Below are positions 39,701-52,000 of a stretch of 64,000 nt of DNA, piece by piece (positions within the stretch are counted from its first letter, which is position 1; the number at the start of each line of letters is the position of its first letter). The stretch covers positions 865,451-929,450 of the forward strand of contig VWZL01005057.1 of assembly GCA_013396915.1 (NCBI GenBank), given 5' to 3'. The DNA comes from Stercorarius parasiticus. Taxonomy: Eukaryota; Chordata; Aves; Charadriiformes; Stercorariidae. Below the pieces are notes generated by a model that was not told where the DNA came from, made no database searches, and was given only the letters and a program-made list of their open reading frames with translations. Position numbers and translations under genes: made by a program.

Positions 39701-42700
39701 CTGCATCTAGAGCCGACCTAGGTGCTGCATCTATCTATATGATCTAGGCATCCAAACTGGGAGATGTGAAGAATAAAAACGGTGAAACTCACTATTAAAA
39801 ATTGACTGATTTTTCATTTCCTGCCCTTAGCTAGGGAACAGAGATGTCATGGAACTGCAGAATTGCAAGACGCAATTTTGATGTAAGTTAAAGTTCAATC
39901 CCATTCTTGAAAACAAACAGCTTCTAAATTTAGCATGCTTTACTCTTTTTCAAGCTCCCTCATCACCACTTTTCACCCATTAGACTGCGACATCCATCAT
40001 ACCCTCAGCGCAAAGAAGTGAGATATCTGTTCGCTTCAACTAGAGGTGAGGAGGGGGAGCCTGACATCATCAGTGAGTGCCCACCCAGGCAAAGTGCTCT
40101 GATCTCGCTCAGCTTTTGAAATATTCAATTAAAATAGGTGTAAAGGATTGACAAGACTCACTGAAAGTGGCTGAATATTTCAAAGAAAAGAACTTGTCAT
40201 GCTGGGCTGCGGCGTGTGGGAATCTACATAGGAGGGCAAAGAGAAAAAGATTTTTAGTTATAAAATATTCAGGAATGTCTTGGCTCAGCTGGGGAGGAGG
40301 ATAGGAATCTGCTGCTGCTGGAAGAGAAAACTCACAGGAAGAATATTTCAAATTTATACATATCTGTATTATTCATCCTAGCTTGAAAGAGATCAGACAG
40401 ACTCTGTGCTTGGAGAAGTTGATTTTGATTTTTGAAAATCCTGGGTTTAAATCATGGACACTGTGGCCAGTTTGCTATAGCTGCGTGGGGTGTTGTGAAG
40501 TGGGTGCAAAGCCTCTTCAGTTCCAACCACAATCAGACTTAGCACTGTTTTTTTGGGCTAGTGGCTGGCTTTTCAACTGCACGTTTTTCCACTGTGTGGT
40601 TGGAGACTTGTATTCCAGTTGCCTTCGAAGGTTGGTCTACTAAGGCAAAGGGAGGAAAATTTCCTCCTCCCTTCTCGTCAGACTGACTCCAGGCTGATGG
40701 TTGCTTTCATACTCCCCGACTCCTTCCACTAGGAGTTAAACTGAGATGATAGCCAGCCTTTAGTTACTCCTGTCACAAAATTACAGTTCATAATTCCCTC
40801 CATGTTGACTGAAAAAGCATTTAAAGATTTTCAGCTTTTGATTATGTGACAACATTTTCCTGAAATAACAAGAATCATGAATTTACAATCAACTTGTTAT
40901 TCATATGAACAGCCATGAGCTGCACTTGCTCTTGTGAAACGTAACCAACAGCATTGCATGGATTCCCTTCAAATCTCGGTTCTCCTGGTGGCACTTGAAC
41001 ATCTTTAAATAGTTACGCCAGTTACTTCCAGCAGGAGCCATTCTTTTCTTATGTACTGTAAGGGCTGTGCAACAAGTTGTTATGGGAGAAGAATGAGAAA
41101 TAACTGGAGAATCCTCCTGGATCCATGAGTATAAGGGGATCTAGGAACTCATCTCAGAAACATTTAGGAAGATGTCAGTGAGGACATGCCCAGGGTCCTG
41201 TAGCTGCAGGATGTTCCTTCATCGCTGGCACAGCTCAAATTCAAAATAGACAGAGACCTGGGCAGCTGCCAGGAGAGGAATCTCAACAAGTGCTAGCGGC
41301 TCTTCCTCATGTTCCCGGCAAACGCACGTGCAGTTCTTGGTTCCTTCATAATTCCCCTGTCTAGTCATATATGGACAACTCTCCTATATTTACAAGATGT
41401 TTGAGTTCCCTTTTCTCCACCCTACTGTATTTCAGGCCACACCTCAAATGGCAGCCCAGGGATGTGAAATGTTGTTTCCTGATTAATTGCTCACAGCCAG
41501 CATGTACGCGTCCTGCTGTATAAATGATTTGCGGGAATTTTTTGAAAATAACATGCACACATAAATCTTGAGATGATTGCTACTCATGCTGGTTTGTGGG
41601 GGCTTGTCTTCATGAATTTATAGTTTACAGGAAACCAAATGTGCATCCTACTAGAAATTACTGGAAGATGCTAGTCTTATTTAACTGGAATGAGGAGAGC
41701 AGTTTCTCTAGCACCTTTGCACATCTCCTAAAAAAAGTAATAGAAAAATTATTGATACTGCATTTCTCTCTTCCTCTCTCTGTATGTGGAGCACACAGCC
41801 TGCAGCCTCTACGTGGCTGGAAGGCTGTGATTTCTGACTTCTCCTGTAAGAAGTCCAGGGCATCTCCAGCTTGAGTATCTTTCTGTGGACTTGCATTTTA
41901 GGGGTTCCAGTCTTCTACATTGGGGAATTCAGGCACTTTCCTCAGTCCTGTGGTGGGAAGTGTCAGGAAATCCCAAACCTCTGTGTGTTCCTGTCACTTC
42001 TTCAGGTCTTTGTGGCTGTCCAGGAGCAGCTCTCACAGGCATCTTCTCTTGAGATGCCTGTCCGGTGCTGTAAGTGGGGTGGTGGGACAGACAAGCTTCT
42101 GTCTAAGGCAAGAGAGCGCAGGTCTCCTCTAGGTGCCTGGTCACATGCGGAGTGTGGCCCTCAGCCTTGCCATTGCAACCTGAGAGAGCTAAGAGGTTTC
42201 TCATACCCAGTGCCTGCTCTGGGTTGGAGCCTGTATCATGGGGAGAAGAGGGGAGTCAGAGAGGAGTGCCACCAGTGAGCATGACTGAGATCTACCTGCA
42301 AGAGGACAGGAGCTCATCCAGTCCCATGCTGTACTGGAGACCTGGCAAGCAGGCAGGGGTTTCCGCTGGGAGGTTGCTTTGTAGCCCTGGCTGTAACTGT
42401 CAAAGCTTTGTATCATTCTTCTGAGATTTCTCAGTAAATTCTCATGAGCGGGGAAGAGCGTGGTGATTCATTGCGTTACCGTATGCACCAAGAGCAGTTT
42501 GCCAAAACCATGCTGGCTGTGAGCCACTGCCTCCTCCAGGAGGACTGTGTCCTGTTTGGGGGGGCCTGCAGTGTTCCTCTATTTCCATCAACACCTTCAG
42601 AAGGTGCCTCTTAGAGTTGTGCAGTTCAAGCTTCAATGTGGGAACAAGGGGAGGGATCTGCTCGACATGTTGCACTTCAGAGGACTATTAGGGATGCGCT

Positions 42701-43523
42701 GGTCCAAGCTTTCTCCCGAGCCACTTTTCTGGCTGTGCTCCACATTAGGCTTAGCTGAGCTTAACCAAGTTGTTTGTGATAGCTCTCCAGTTCTGGCATG
42801 ATGGTCAAAAGTGGCTCTCTTCCTTATGTTGGGAAAAACTGGCTAAGAGATCAGTTGGTAAAATGCTGCAGCCCCTTCAACTCTGGGAACAAGTAGCAGT
42901 TCAAGAAAGGGCTGAGAGAAGAGTTGAGGGGACTGTGGAGGGGAGAAGGTCAGACAAGTCCATGGATATTGTCTCCCTCTGTGAGTCTGAGCTCGTCTTT
43001 GTATCTAGATCACAAATCGTGGAGTAACTGGACCTTTCCTTTAAATAAATACTGTTTTCCTTCAAAAATGCATTCTGTTTTACAGTTGAAGTACTTTAAG
43101 AACGTGTTCCTTCTATTTCTACAGCACCCATTTTTGGCACCCCCATAGTCTATGGGATGTCGCTGCCACTGTGCTGGGTGGGTGTGAGCGGTTTTATACG
43201 CAGATCTGCACCTGGTTTCCTCCCCCTGGTTCATTCATATGGTGGATAAAAAGCAGGTCTAAAGCTCTTGTTTTCCTCAGTATTTCAGAATGCTTTATTC
43301 TTGACTATCCATTGGAATTTGCGAATAAAGGAGCCTTACCCAGCTTTACAATCAAAATCTTCTGTATCTTCCAACATTAAGTGGAGGGCTTTGTTTTGTT
43401 TTGTTATTTAAAGAACAGATGGGGTCTGGCATTCTGTTAAGTGACAGCTGAAGTCATCCTGGACACGTTTCCTTGTGTTTCAGGATGGAAACCAAGGAGT
43501 GTGAATTGAACTGTGTGCTCATC

Positions 43524-43538
43524 CTCTCTCTCTCTCTC
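43524..43538 (+). repeat. (CT)7 microsatellite
   Basis: Seven CT units and a final C, followed by alternating GTGCGCAC. Confidence 0.8.
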
Positions 43539-46500
43539 GTGCGCACACCCTGAAACGCATGCAATGCCAGTATTGTCTCTCACAGCTTGGCAATAGATTG
43601 TGGCTACCACAGGGGTTCGAGTCTAGACCCTTTGTTGTTGTGAGGGAAAGCAGATCCTGGTATTCTGAAAACCTTGGTAAAACCTGACATAATGTGAGAA
43701 GCAATTGTGTCATGGCAACTTCCTTGTCCAATAATTAAGAGCAGGAGTTCATATTCCTCGGCTTGTCACTGTCTCCCAGGCAGGGATGGGCAGAGATGAC
43801 AGCTGGTCATGTTCTGAAGTTCAAGGTGGAATTTATTGGAGACTAGTGTTATTAGCTCTGGTATTTCTGTTGACAAATAGGCATGAGAAAGTCTCTCCTA
43901 TCACCTCACTGTCACAGGAGAGCATTAAGCGTAATTAAGCCTTGGAGATGATAATCATTAAATACAGTTCTGCCATATCTCAGAAACTCCTGGTTACTCG
44001 TCTGCCACAGAGATGGTCTGTGCTCTGAACACGATGCCTTATTGCCTGAGATGAATAAGGCTAATTTTCTGAGCTGATGTAGCTGGCTTAGCTACACCAA
44101 AGCAAGTAGAATATGGTGATATATATCCACCAATGTTCTGACTTTTAGACAGATCATTATGTGTCTGCTCCCAAATCCACCAGCTTCAGTGGTCTTTGGC
44201 TTAGGCCATGTGTCTACAAGAATAGGGTTCTATAACACATAGTAATTTCCATAATGGCAGATTCCTGAGGAAGAAACAAGTTTTATTTTCATTACGTCCA
44301 CTGTTGTGTTTCAGTTCTAACAGCAAACCAGAAAGGTCTCTGAAATATTCCAGTCAATCTCATAATACCTTAAAATGTCTCTCCCTAATTAAAGAATATC
44401 CAGTTCACTCCTTGTGTAGAAACAGAATGAAGCAATTCATCTGTGTCATGGTTTTGAGCCCACTCTGGACAGTGTTTTTTACTGTGTGGATTGAATAAAG
44501 ACATTCCAAATAAATTATTTCAAATTCTTCAAGCTTAACCCTGGCTTACCTCTTAAAATACAAAAGATGCATTTGAACACAGTATCAAATACCAAACACT
44601 TGTTTAAACTGTTGTATTTGCTGTCAGACTGGTTTATTTTGGTAGCTTTTGATGTGATCCTGTGTAACTTTGTCAGAAACTTTTAATATTGCCACATATG
44701 TCATCTAATGTGAACCAGTCGATACACATTTAACAATATAAATTCCACCAGAACAATCAGTATGTTGATACCAAATAGGGTTTGATCAGTGTATTGCTAT
44801 CGAATCTACGGTCGTTCTCTAGAATTAAACAAAGCTGGCAACATGAAGTATTTGGCTGAAGATACATGCAACTACACCAGAATGTATTCATGGTGTAACA
44901 TTCTGTGTTGCAATATTGATTATTTAGTTTATTGTACAATTGTTGGAAAGAATTATAGATCAGAAAATTGGGAGTAAAAGTAGTGGAATTCCACATAACT
45001 GCCCTTTCTTAACTTTTCTTCAAGATCTTTCTTGTCCGACTTGGTTCTGCAAGCGGTGTCTTAAAATGAGTTTACATTGCTACTAAACTCTCAGCGTTCC
45101 CCGGCTTTTATTGAAGCCAAATTTACAATCATATTTTTTAAGTGTGTTCCATAGCGTGCAATTACTTCAGGACAATGGTGTTAAATTAAGCAATACGTAA
45201 TATTTGGAAATATTAGGTATATTAAGTATGTGCGACTGCTTGAAGAAATGCCAGGTGCAAAGATGCAGTCTGGAGAAACTGCCACCTATGTGCAAATGTG
45301 ATGGGAGCAGTGAAGGTCACGAACAGAGCAGGGAAGAAGCACTAAAGTTAAAGTTACTCCGTAACTCTATGATCCTTCAAAACTTAAGCTCTCCAGCAAC
45401 ATTCAATTGAGCAGTTCTGTTAAATATAGCGCTCCGCTTTAGCCTTTCGTTTTGGCTGTGACTGTTTGAGTTCTCATCCAGCCTCCTCTACTCTGTCTGT
45501 CTTGGTAGTTTTCCTGCTTCCCTTTCGCTGCTCTTGGCTCTCTGCTCCCTGGCTCCCTTACCAGCCTTCCCCCATACCCGCTTTGCCACGCAGCGCGAGA
45601 AGGGACTGGATCACTGCAGTGGTCCTGGGAAGTGGGATGCTTCCTCCTGCAAGGGGTCAGGCACAGCACGGGCTGCATCAGGTGCTTTCTCTTCGGATGG
45701 CTGAAGAGCAGCTATTTTGCAGCCTGTTTCGTAGCTTTGGGAAAGAGATTAGAGAATAAGGGCTGTCTTTTTATTTATTTTTTTTTTCATTCTTCATCCT
45801 CACAATGCACCCGCCTCCTATTTCTTTAAATCTGCAGCAGGAAGATAGGCAGGAGGCTGGAAAAAAGTTTTCAAACTATACAACAACAGGTCTCTAAGAA
45901 AAGGGCAAGTTTTACCTGCTTCAGCTGAGGCAGTCTGTGAATAGAATTCTGCCAAATTCTTTGTTCATCTCACTTTCCCGCAATGCCCTTGTCTGCCCTG
46001 AGCACAATCCTCAACTTCTCTTTTCTTTGACTATCCCCACATGTTGGAGGAATTCACATTCTCATTTAAAATGCCAGTATTGCTGGCTCCGACTTCTCAT
46101 ATTTTCTTTTCTTCAGACACTTTCAGTACTTGGATGGCTTTTTCTAGCCAGAGCTCAAGAATCCCAGGGCTATATGAAAAGCTGTTTTTATTTAAAGACA
46201 GTATTTTTCTGGACTTTTTGAATATGCAGAAAAGTTTGCAAAATAACTTAAATTTTCTCTACAGGCTCAAAAGGCAGCAAGGGGGCAATTCCCTGTATAT
46301 TAATATCTTGGGATTTGATCAGCCTTGTGGTTTTAGGCAATGTGGCGCATACTGTTTTACAGCTGGAGGTTAGTAAAGCTGAGTGCAGGGGCTGTTCTCT
46401 ACATCTACAAAGAGCAAAATCAAGACCTCACATCCAAAGACCCTGGAGTTCGATGTGGATTCACTTTCCTGTGCAGAGTCACCTCTCACCTCGGTGCCCA

Positions 46501-48728
46501 TGTGATTTGAGGTACCACTCAGACGTCCCTTAGAAAATATGCATCTAGCTAAGGCTTCAGAAAAGTCATCCCATATGAAGCATCCAGGTCTGAATGTATC
46601 CACACGACAAGGCTCACGCTTTCTCCCTTAATGCAGCTGGTGACTGATGATGAGGATGACCCTTGCAGGTGGAGGAGCTGTGCTCTCCTGTCTCACAAGG
46701 ATCATGGGAAGTGTAAGCAACGTACCTCACTGACATAGACAGACACCCCTGTTCCCACTGTTCCTGATGAGTGCTGAATAGCAGAGCTTTGCAGAGCCCA
46801 GGCTCGCCTAGATCTCAGCAGCTTTCACTGTGCTTGAACAGCTGAAGGAGATGCCTGTGCCAGCGCTAGGAAAGGGAGACTGCTCCCTCTGGGGAATAAT
46901 TGCCCGGCTGGGGAACAAGGGGCAAAGGGGCAGCAACACCTTGCTCTAAGTCTCATCAGGCCCAGGAGGACTGAGGGGACAGCACATGTTCACTTACTGG
47001 TGCCAACACCCAGAAGCAGCCAAAAATAAAATATTCCCATTAGCAATAATTCCTTCCCATAGCAATGAATTAACTCTGTAGTAACAAGGACTGAGAGAAG
47101 ATAACCACCCTAATATGATAATTTTCTTTCTCTGGTAAGAAACAAAAGCTCTGCTCACCTAGAACAACAACTTTTCTGCTATTTAAGAGCAGCAGGAATA
47201 TGGTGGGTCATGACAGTTGTGCTGGGGAAACTTTGAAAAGAGTAAAGTCAGTATTCTTATTTTTATTGCCCTTGTTTCTCAGTAGGTTATGTGAGTACAT
47301 ATTAAGCAGTGTTGTTATATACTCCAGCAGTTCCTCTCCAAAGAGAGATCACTGATGGTGCTGTGTTTATGGATTCTAACCTGTGTTTCTTCAGAGGTCA
47401 CATAACATCATCCTGAAGCCTTGGGTGTGTCTGCCCTGTTTGTGATAGGTGAGAAATGGAAATCTTTAGGCAAAGTCTCTTCTATGCACCTAAGCTCAGG
47501 AAAAAAAGAAAGATCCAGATTAACTATCCCACCACACCAGCTGAGAGACCGAGTCACCACTGCTCTGCCTGAGCAGTGACCTCTAGTCCGTAGACTCAGT
47601 CCACTCGTAGCTAAAATACAGTTTGTTCCCAGGTCATTCAGGTGGAGAGGGGCCACACTGAATATTTTACCTTCATGTGCTCCAGCAGTTTCTTGCAGAA
47701 TGGCAAAAAGCATGGTGCTGTAGACCTGCACAGATCCCTTCACACCACCAGGATCTTCGCCTTAGAACTGAAGCTCAGTACCAATTCAGATGGTACTGTG
47801 GAAGGGTTGAGGGGGGCAGCCTCTTTATACTGGTTTATATGGTTTTATGCTGTTCTTGGACCTATAATATTGAGCATTTTCCACCAACACATCAGGCAAT
47901 CTAACTAATTATTGGTGTCGAAACAGTTACCCAATATTTTTGCCTGAAAGCAGAGGCTGTGTATTTCTTTTTTATAACAGATTCATGTAGTCCCTAGAAA
48001 ATGGAGCCCAGATCCTTAGATGCACTAATTCAGTGGCTGATGTGATCAGTTTCTTTTAAATTATGAGTACTCATATGGTGGTTTTTACTAAGTCAGTCCT
48101 ATGTTTATTAATAGCTTTCATTTTATATTTGCTTCCTTATCTTTTTAATAAAGTGAGCATATTACTGAATAAATGTGGTACAGTTTCACCAATACCCCCA
48201 AAAATGGATGTGATGACTGAATCATGGCCACAATTAAAATGGAACAGATAAATCTGGAGACTCAACTGAGCAAATCACAAGATTAATATGGCAGATAACT
48301 TGTCAAGGGTTATGCAAAAGGCATTTGCTTTGTGATGCTTTGGCATGAGGGAAAGTTGAAGGAGACTGTTTCATTTCAATCCAGGGCTCAGGCCTGTTTT
48401 AGGCATCTTGGTGTGGCGACCTAGACAACAAAGATACACCAGTCCCTTCTGGTCTTAGACCCTTGCCAAGTGAGACTGCCCAAAACAGATGGTAATCCAT
48501 CCTGGTTTGTTTAATTTGCCCTCAGCAGCTCTATGTGAATGCTCTCTCATTAAATCTCACTGTTGTTGCAAGTTTCTAATTTATTGTTGGTTTTGGTTAC
48601 TCCTTTCTTCTGCATAGTAACACAGAGTCTGTCAACACAAAGATGATACTGAAATCCTACACATTAGCAGTTTTTAAATAACGTCCCTTGCTAACTGCAG
48701 ACTACAGGCAGCTGATGGTGGCAGACGC

Positions 48729-48755
48729 GGGGGGCAGGGGGGTGGAATGGAGGGG
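48729..48755 (+). repeat. G-rich tract, possible quadruplex
   Basis: G6, CA, G6, then GG and GG doublets and G4 within 27 bases. Enough G for a two-layer quadruplex, and perhaps more if the G6 runs split. No promoter or gene is recognised next to it. Confidence 0.5.
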
Positions 48756-51700
48756 TGTTCTCTTTTGCGAAAAGAGAATAGCTAAGAAGTAATCAATATT
48801 AAAAGTTCCCTAAAATCCATGTGTTTGCATTCACTACTGAAACATGAAGATATTTTTTCATCATAATAAAAATAAAATGCCTTTGAATTTTATCTGCTTC
48901 GTTATTTTTTTTTGGCATATTAGTGTCCTGTAGTTCCCAGATCCACGCAATGAGCCCCAGACTGGCGGTGGCAGCACAGCAGCCTGTCTCTGCTGGAAGC
49001 CGTCTGTCAGGTTTTCGGGTGGCCTGACCAGGCAGGAGAGAAGAGGCGGTAACTCAGGTGACATTGATGCCGGCCAGAGAACTGGTGCTTTCCTGCCTTC
49101 TGGTCTGCAGTTTCACACAGTCATTTCCCAATGAAGTGGCATTGGGATCCTCAGTGTCCTAAGTAGTCTGGGTGGGAAGGAGGGGACCCCCTTGCACTGG
49201 TCACTGGTAGACTCCAGGTAATGGTGGAAAATCCCATAGCCAGACAGGTACGTTGCTGTTTTCCTGCTTAATTTTTCCCAGAATTGGCTCACTCTGCTGC
49301 AGCCAGGTGTTCTTACAGAAATGCAGGTTACGGGGAGGCAGCGGGTCCGTGCCAGGAAGAAGGGTGTTAATGCCACCACTTAGGTTAATGGGCATTAGTT
49401 CTGCTGACTGTGGGTCTAATGATCTAATCTGCACAGTCACTGCCTTTTCCTTACAGTTGTTATTCCTCGATCTAAATTAGGAAACTAATAGTTGTAAGAT
49501 CATAACTTGCTCTAATGACTTTTAACCTAGAATCAGAAGCTGCTTTTGCATGTCTCAGAATAGATTGCTCTTCTAACTAAACAATTAAAATTTTCCCAGC
49601 TCAGCTGGAAGCTGAGCCTGTGTCCCTCATGTGTAGTCTCAACTGTATGTAATTAGCTCTTTAATTTCTATTAGAATATGAAACAGCAGCCTATGGTTCG
49701 TCAAAGACAAGACAAATCCCGTAACCTTTACAACAGTGGTAGTAGGTTGGTGTTTGTGTGATAGCAGATTGTGGTCACAGTGGCAATTTATTCAAAAAGA
49801 GTTTTTCTGCTCTTTGCATTGACTCCAGCCTCTGGTTTTGCTCTGAAATAAATCCCTGTTTAGGAGAGTTGATCTTTGGTGATAATGTAGAATAAAAAAA
49901 AATAGTACCTACCAGAGAGTAGAAACCAATCTGAAAGCAGGGAGAGCTGGGCATGTACCAGTCTGTAACACGTGGGTTTCTGTCACTGGAAAAACCTTTT
50001 CCCCTTAAGAAAAATCCCTTCCCTCTGCCCCCACCTCCTTAGCTTTCCTTCTTATCAGGAGCAGTGCTTTAAAGTGCCACACCAGGGAGGACGGATGGAC
50101 AGGCAGGCAGGCTGTGAGGACAGCGGGTCGCCAGCCCATTTCTCATTTGTGGAGGCTGAGCCAAGGAAAGGGGTAGATCTGTCAATAAGGCCATGTAAAA
50201 CTTCTTGGAAATATCTCCTGTTTAACATCTTTCATCAAGAATAGCTGATTTGCAGTGCCCTCGGAAAAGGGTTGATCTAGCTCTAGTATGTGGTGTTCTT
50301 GCCCTACGTTATTTTAACATTTATCCCTCTCCTTAACAGAGGGGGACTGAGGAACGGTACACGCGTCGACTTCTGTATTCAGCTGTGTACTGCAATTAAG
50401 TGTTTAAAATGTCTTCTCATCCCCTGGTACTAGAAATATTTAGAAAGTTTATTGTATGATTATATTTTTGCATGCCTCTTGTGATACAGGCTGATGAGGG
50501 TTTTGAAAAAATCCATAATGCCAAGAAATTGGGGAAAACTGAAGAGGTCCATGGGGTTTTGTACATTTCTAGGCATATTTGTTTGTGTTGCGTGTAGCAC
50601 AGTATACCATTTACTATACAGCCAGAACACTTTGCAATTTTCCTTTCCTGCAATAATTACCCCACTAATAGTCATTTTTCATTATTTAGACTGCAGCAAC
50701 CCAGGTGTGCTATCTTCATTCCAGAGTTAGAAGCTTAGTCCTCAAGTCAGATAAAATCTAGAAAGGATGTAGACACAGAAACGCAGAAGTGGGGGCGGGG
50801 AGCATGTAGAATCAAATGATCACAGTAAAGGCTGGGACAAATCTCATCGTTTGAGATACATGCTTGGTTTTCTGTGCTAAATACAGTTATTTCCCTTTTC
50901 CCCATCATATAAAATCAAATCAGATAAATATACTGCCAATGTATATTCTGACGATGCATGCAGTTTTATTAAATAGGCCTTCAACTAATGTGAGCAGATG
51001 TACCTCTTCATCTGTCATAGGAAAAAATCCTGGTAAAATTTTAGTTTAAAAATATTGATGGGGGTTTTTTTTCCCATTCACTATTGTAGGGCCAAGATCC
51101 AAGTCATCCCTTCTACTTCACAGTAGGCCAGGAAAGGTAAATAGCAGCCTTATTTGTCTCTAAAAATGTCCTTTATTAGTAAACGTTGGTACTGTATGTG
51201 TCTTGTATATTTTAAAATAGCCGATGTTATGCTATTAAAAGATGTTGGGCTTTGTTTTGGCCCATTCTTCAGGGTAAATCCAGAGTCATTTGACTGAGGC
51301 TGGGGGAGTTATACTGATACCAAGCCAGTCTAAATGACAGAATAATCAAACCACATAGCTAACTCAGACGAAGTTTATGCATTGCTTGAGTTGGGTATAG
51401 ATTTTTTTCTGATCTCTGAGCACACAGATGAATTTTGTTTCCAACAGTCATCTGCTGGGAAAATAGAGATGCCATATTTAGCACAATCTAACTCAAAGTG
51501 CAATGAAGTGTGTAGAGACATTCCTGTTGATAACTGTGAGTTTTAGGCTGGCCCCATACAGTTTTGAACAAAATTCACATTATATTGATTAATCAAACTC
51601 TCAAAAGCAGGAACATTGTAACACCTCCCAAATCGCATTACAGCTGCTTGCAGAGGTGGCTTTCCAGCATATGGGAAAAGCAGTATCTGTCCAGTAATCT

Positions 51701-51780
51701 CCTGCAGATGAACCTGTATCACAAAGCCAAAAACCGCCTCTAGTGAGCACCCTCTGACCGAGGAGAAGGTAGCTAACTAA

Positions 51781-51815
51781 CAGCTGTTTTCCAGCTGACT
51801 CAGAAAAAACAGCTG
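51781..51815. promoter_or_regulatory. Triple E-box with AP-1 site
   Basis: Three identical palindromic E-boxes CAGCTG occur at 51781-51786, 51792-51797 and 51810-51815. A consensus AP-1 site TGACTCA (51796-51802) overlaps the second. A further CAGCTG lies about 300 bases on, within AACAGCTGTT. CAGCTG is bound by class I/II bHLH factors such as MyoD- and Ascl-type proteins. Function as an enhancer is inference from site density only. Confidence 0.2.
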
Positions 51816-51960
51816 CCACCAAAACAGCCGCGTAGCAGTCAGCATAACCGCAGCCAGGTTTTTTGAAGTGCCTTCTAGATATAAAGCCATAACTTAGCAA
51901 CATGGCATCTGTAATTTGCAGGCATAGGTTTATGTGTAAGGAAATCGAGCCAGCAGGAAA

Positions 51961-52000
51961 GAAAAAAAAAACAAAACAAAACCACAAAACTCAACTACAA
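51961..52000. repeat. A/C-rich low-complexity stretch
   Basis: A-rich with CAAAA and CCACAAA units. This is the third such stretch in the window. Confidence 0.7.

Noticed and set aside
41871..42278. 135-codon plus-strand frame with a hydrophobic N-terminus resembling a signal peptide
   Set aside because: The hydrophobic start is short, the rest has no domain, and several other frames overlap it. No evidence of an exon.
43588..43625. tRNA-like B-box (GGTTCGAGTCT) with a TGGC-like A-box before it
   Set aside because: The boxes are only about 23 bases apart, the sequence around the B-box does not form a T-stem, and no acceptor stem pairs.
48729..48755. Firm G-quadruplex call
   Set aside because: Only three G runs of three or more. 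A canonical four-run motif is absent, so it is listed only as possible.
51601..51987. 128-codon minus-strand frame with cysteines
   Set aside because: No known cysteine spacing, and the N-terminal Phe run comes from an A-rich low-complexity stretch. Treated as chance.
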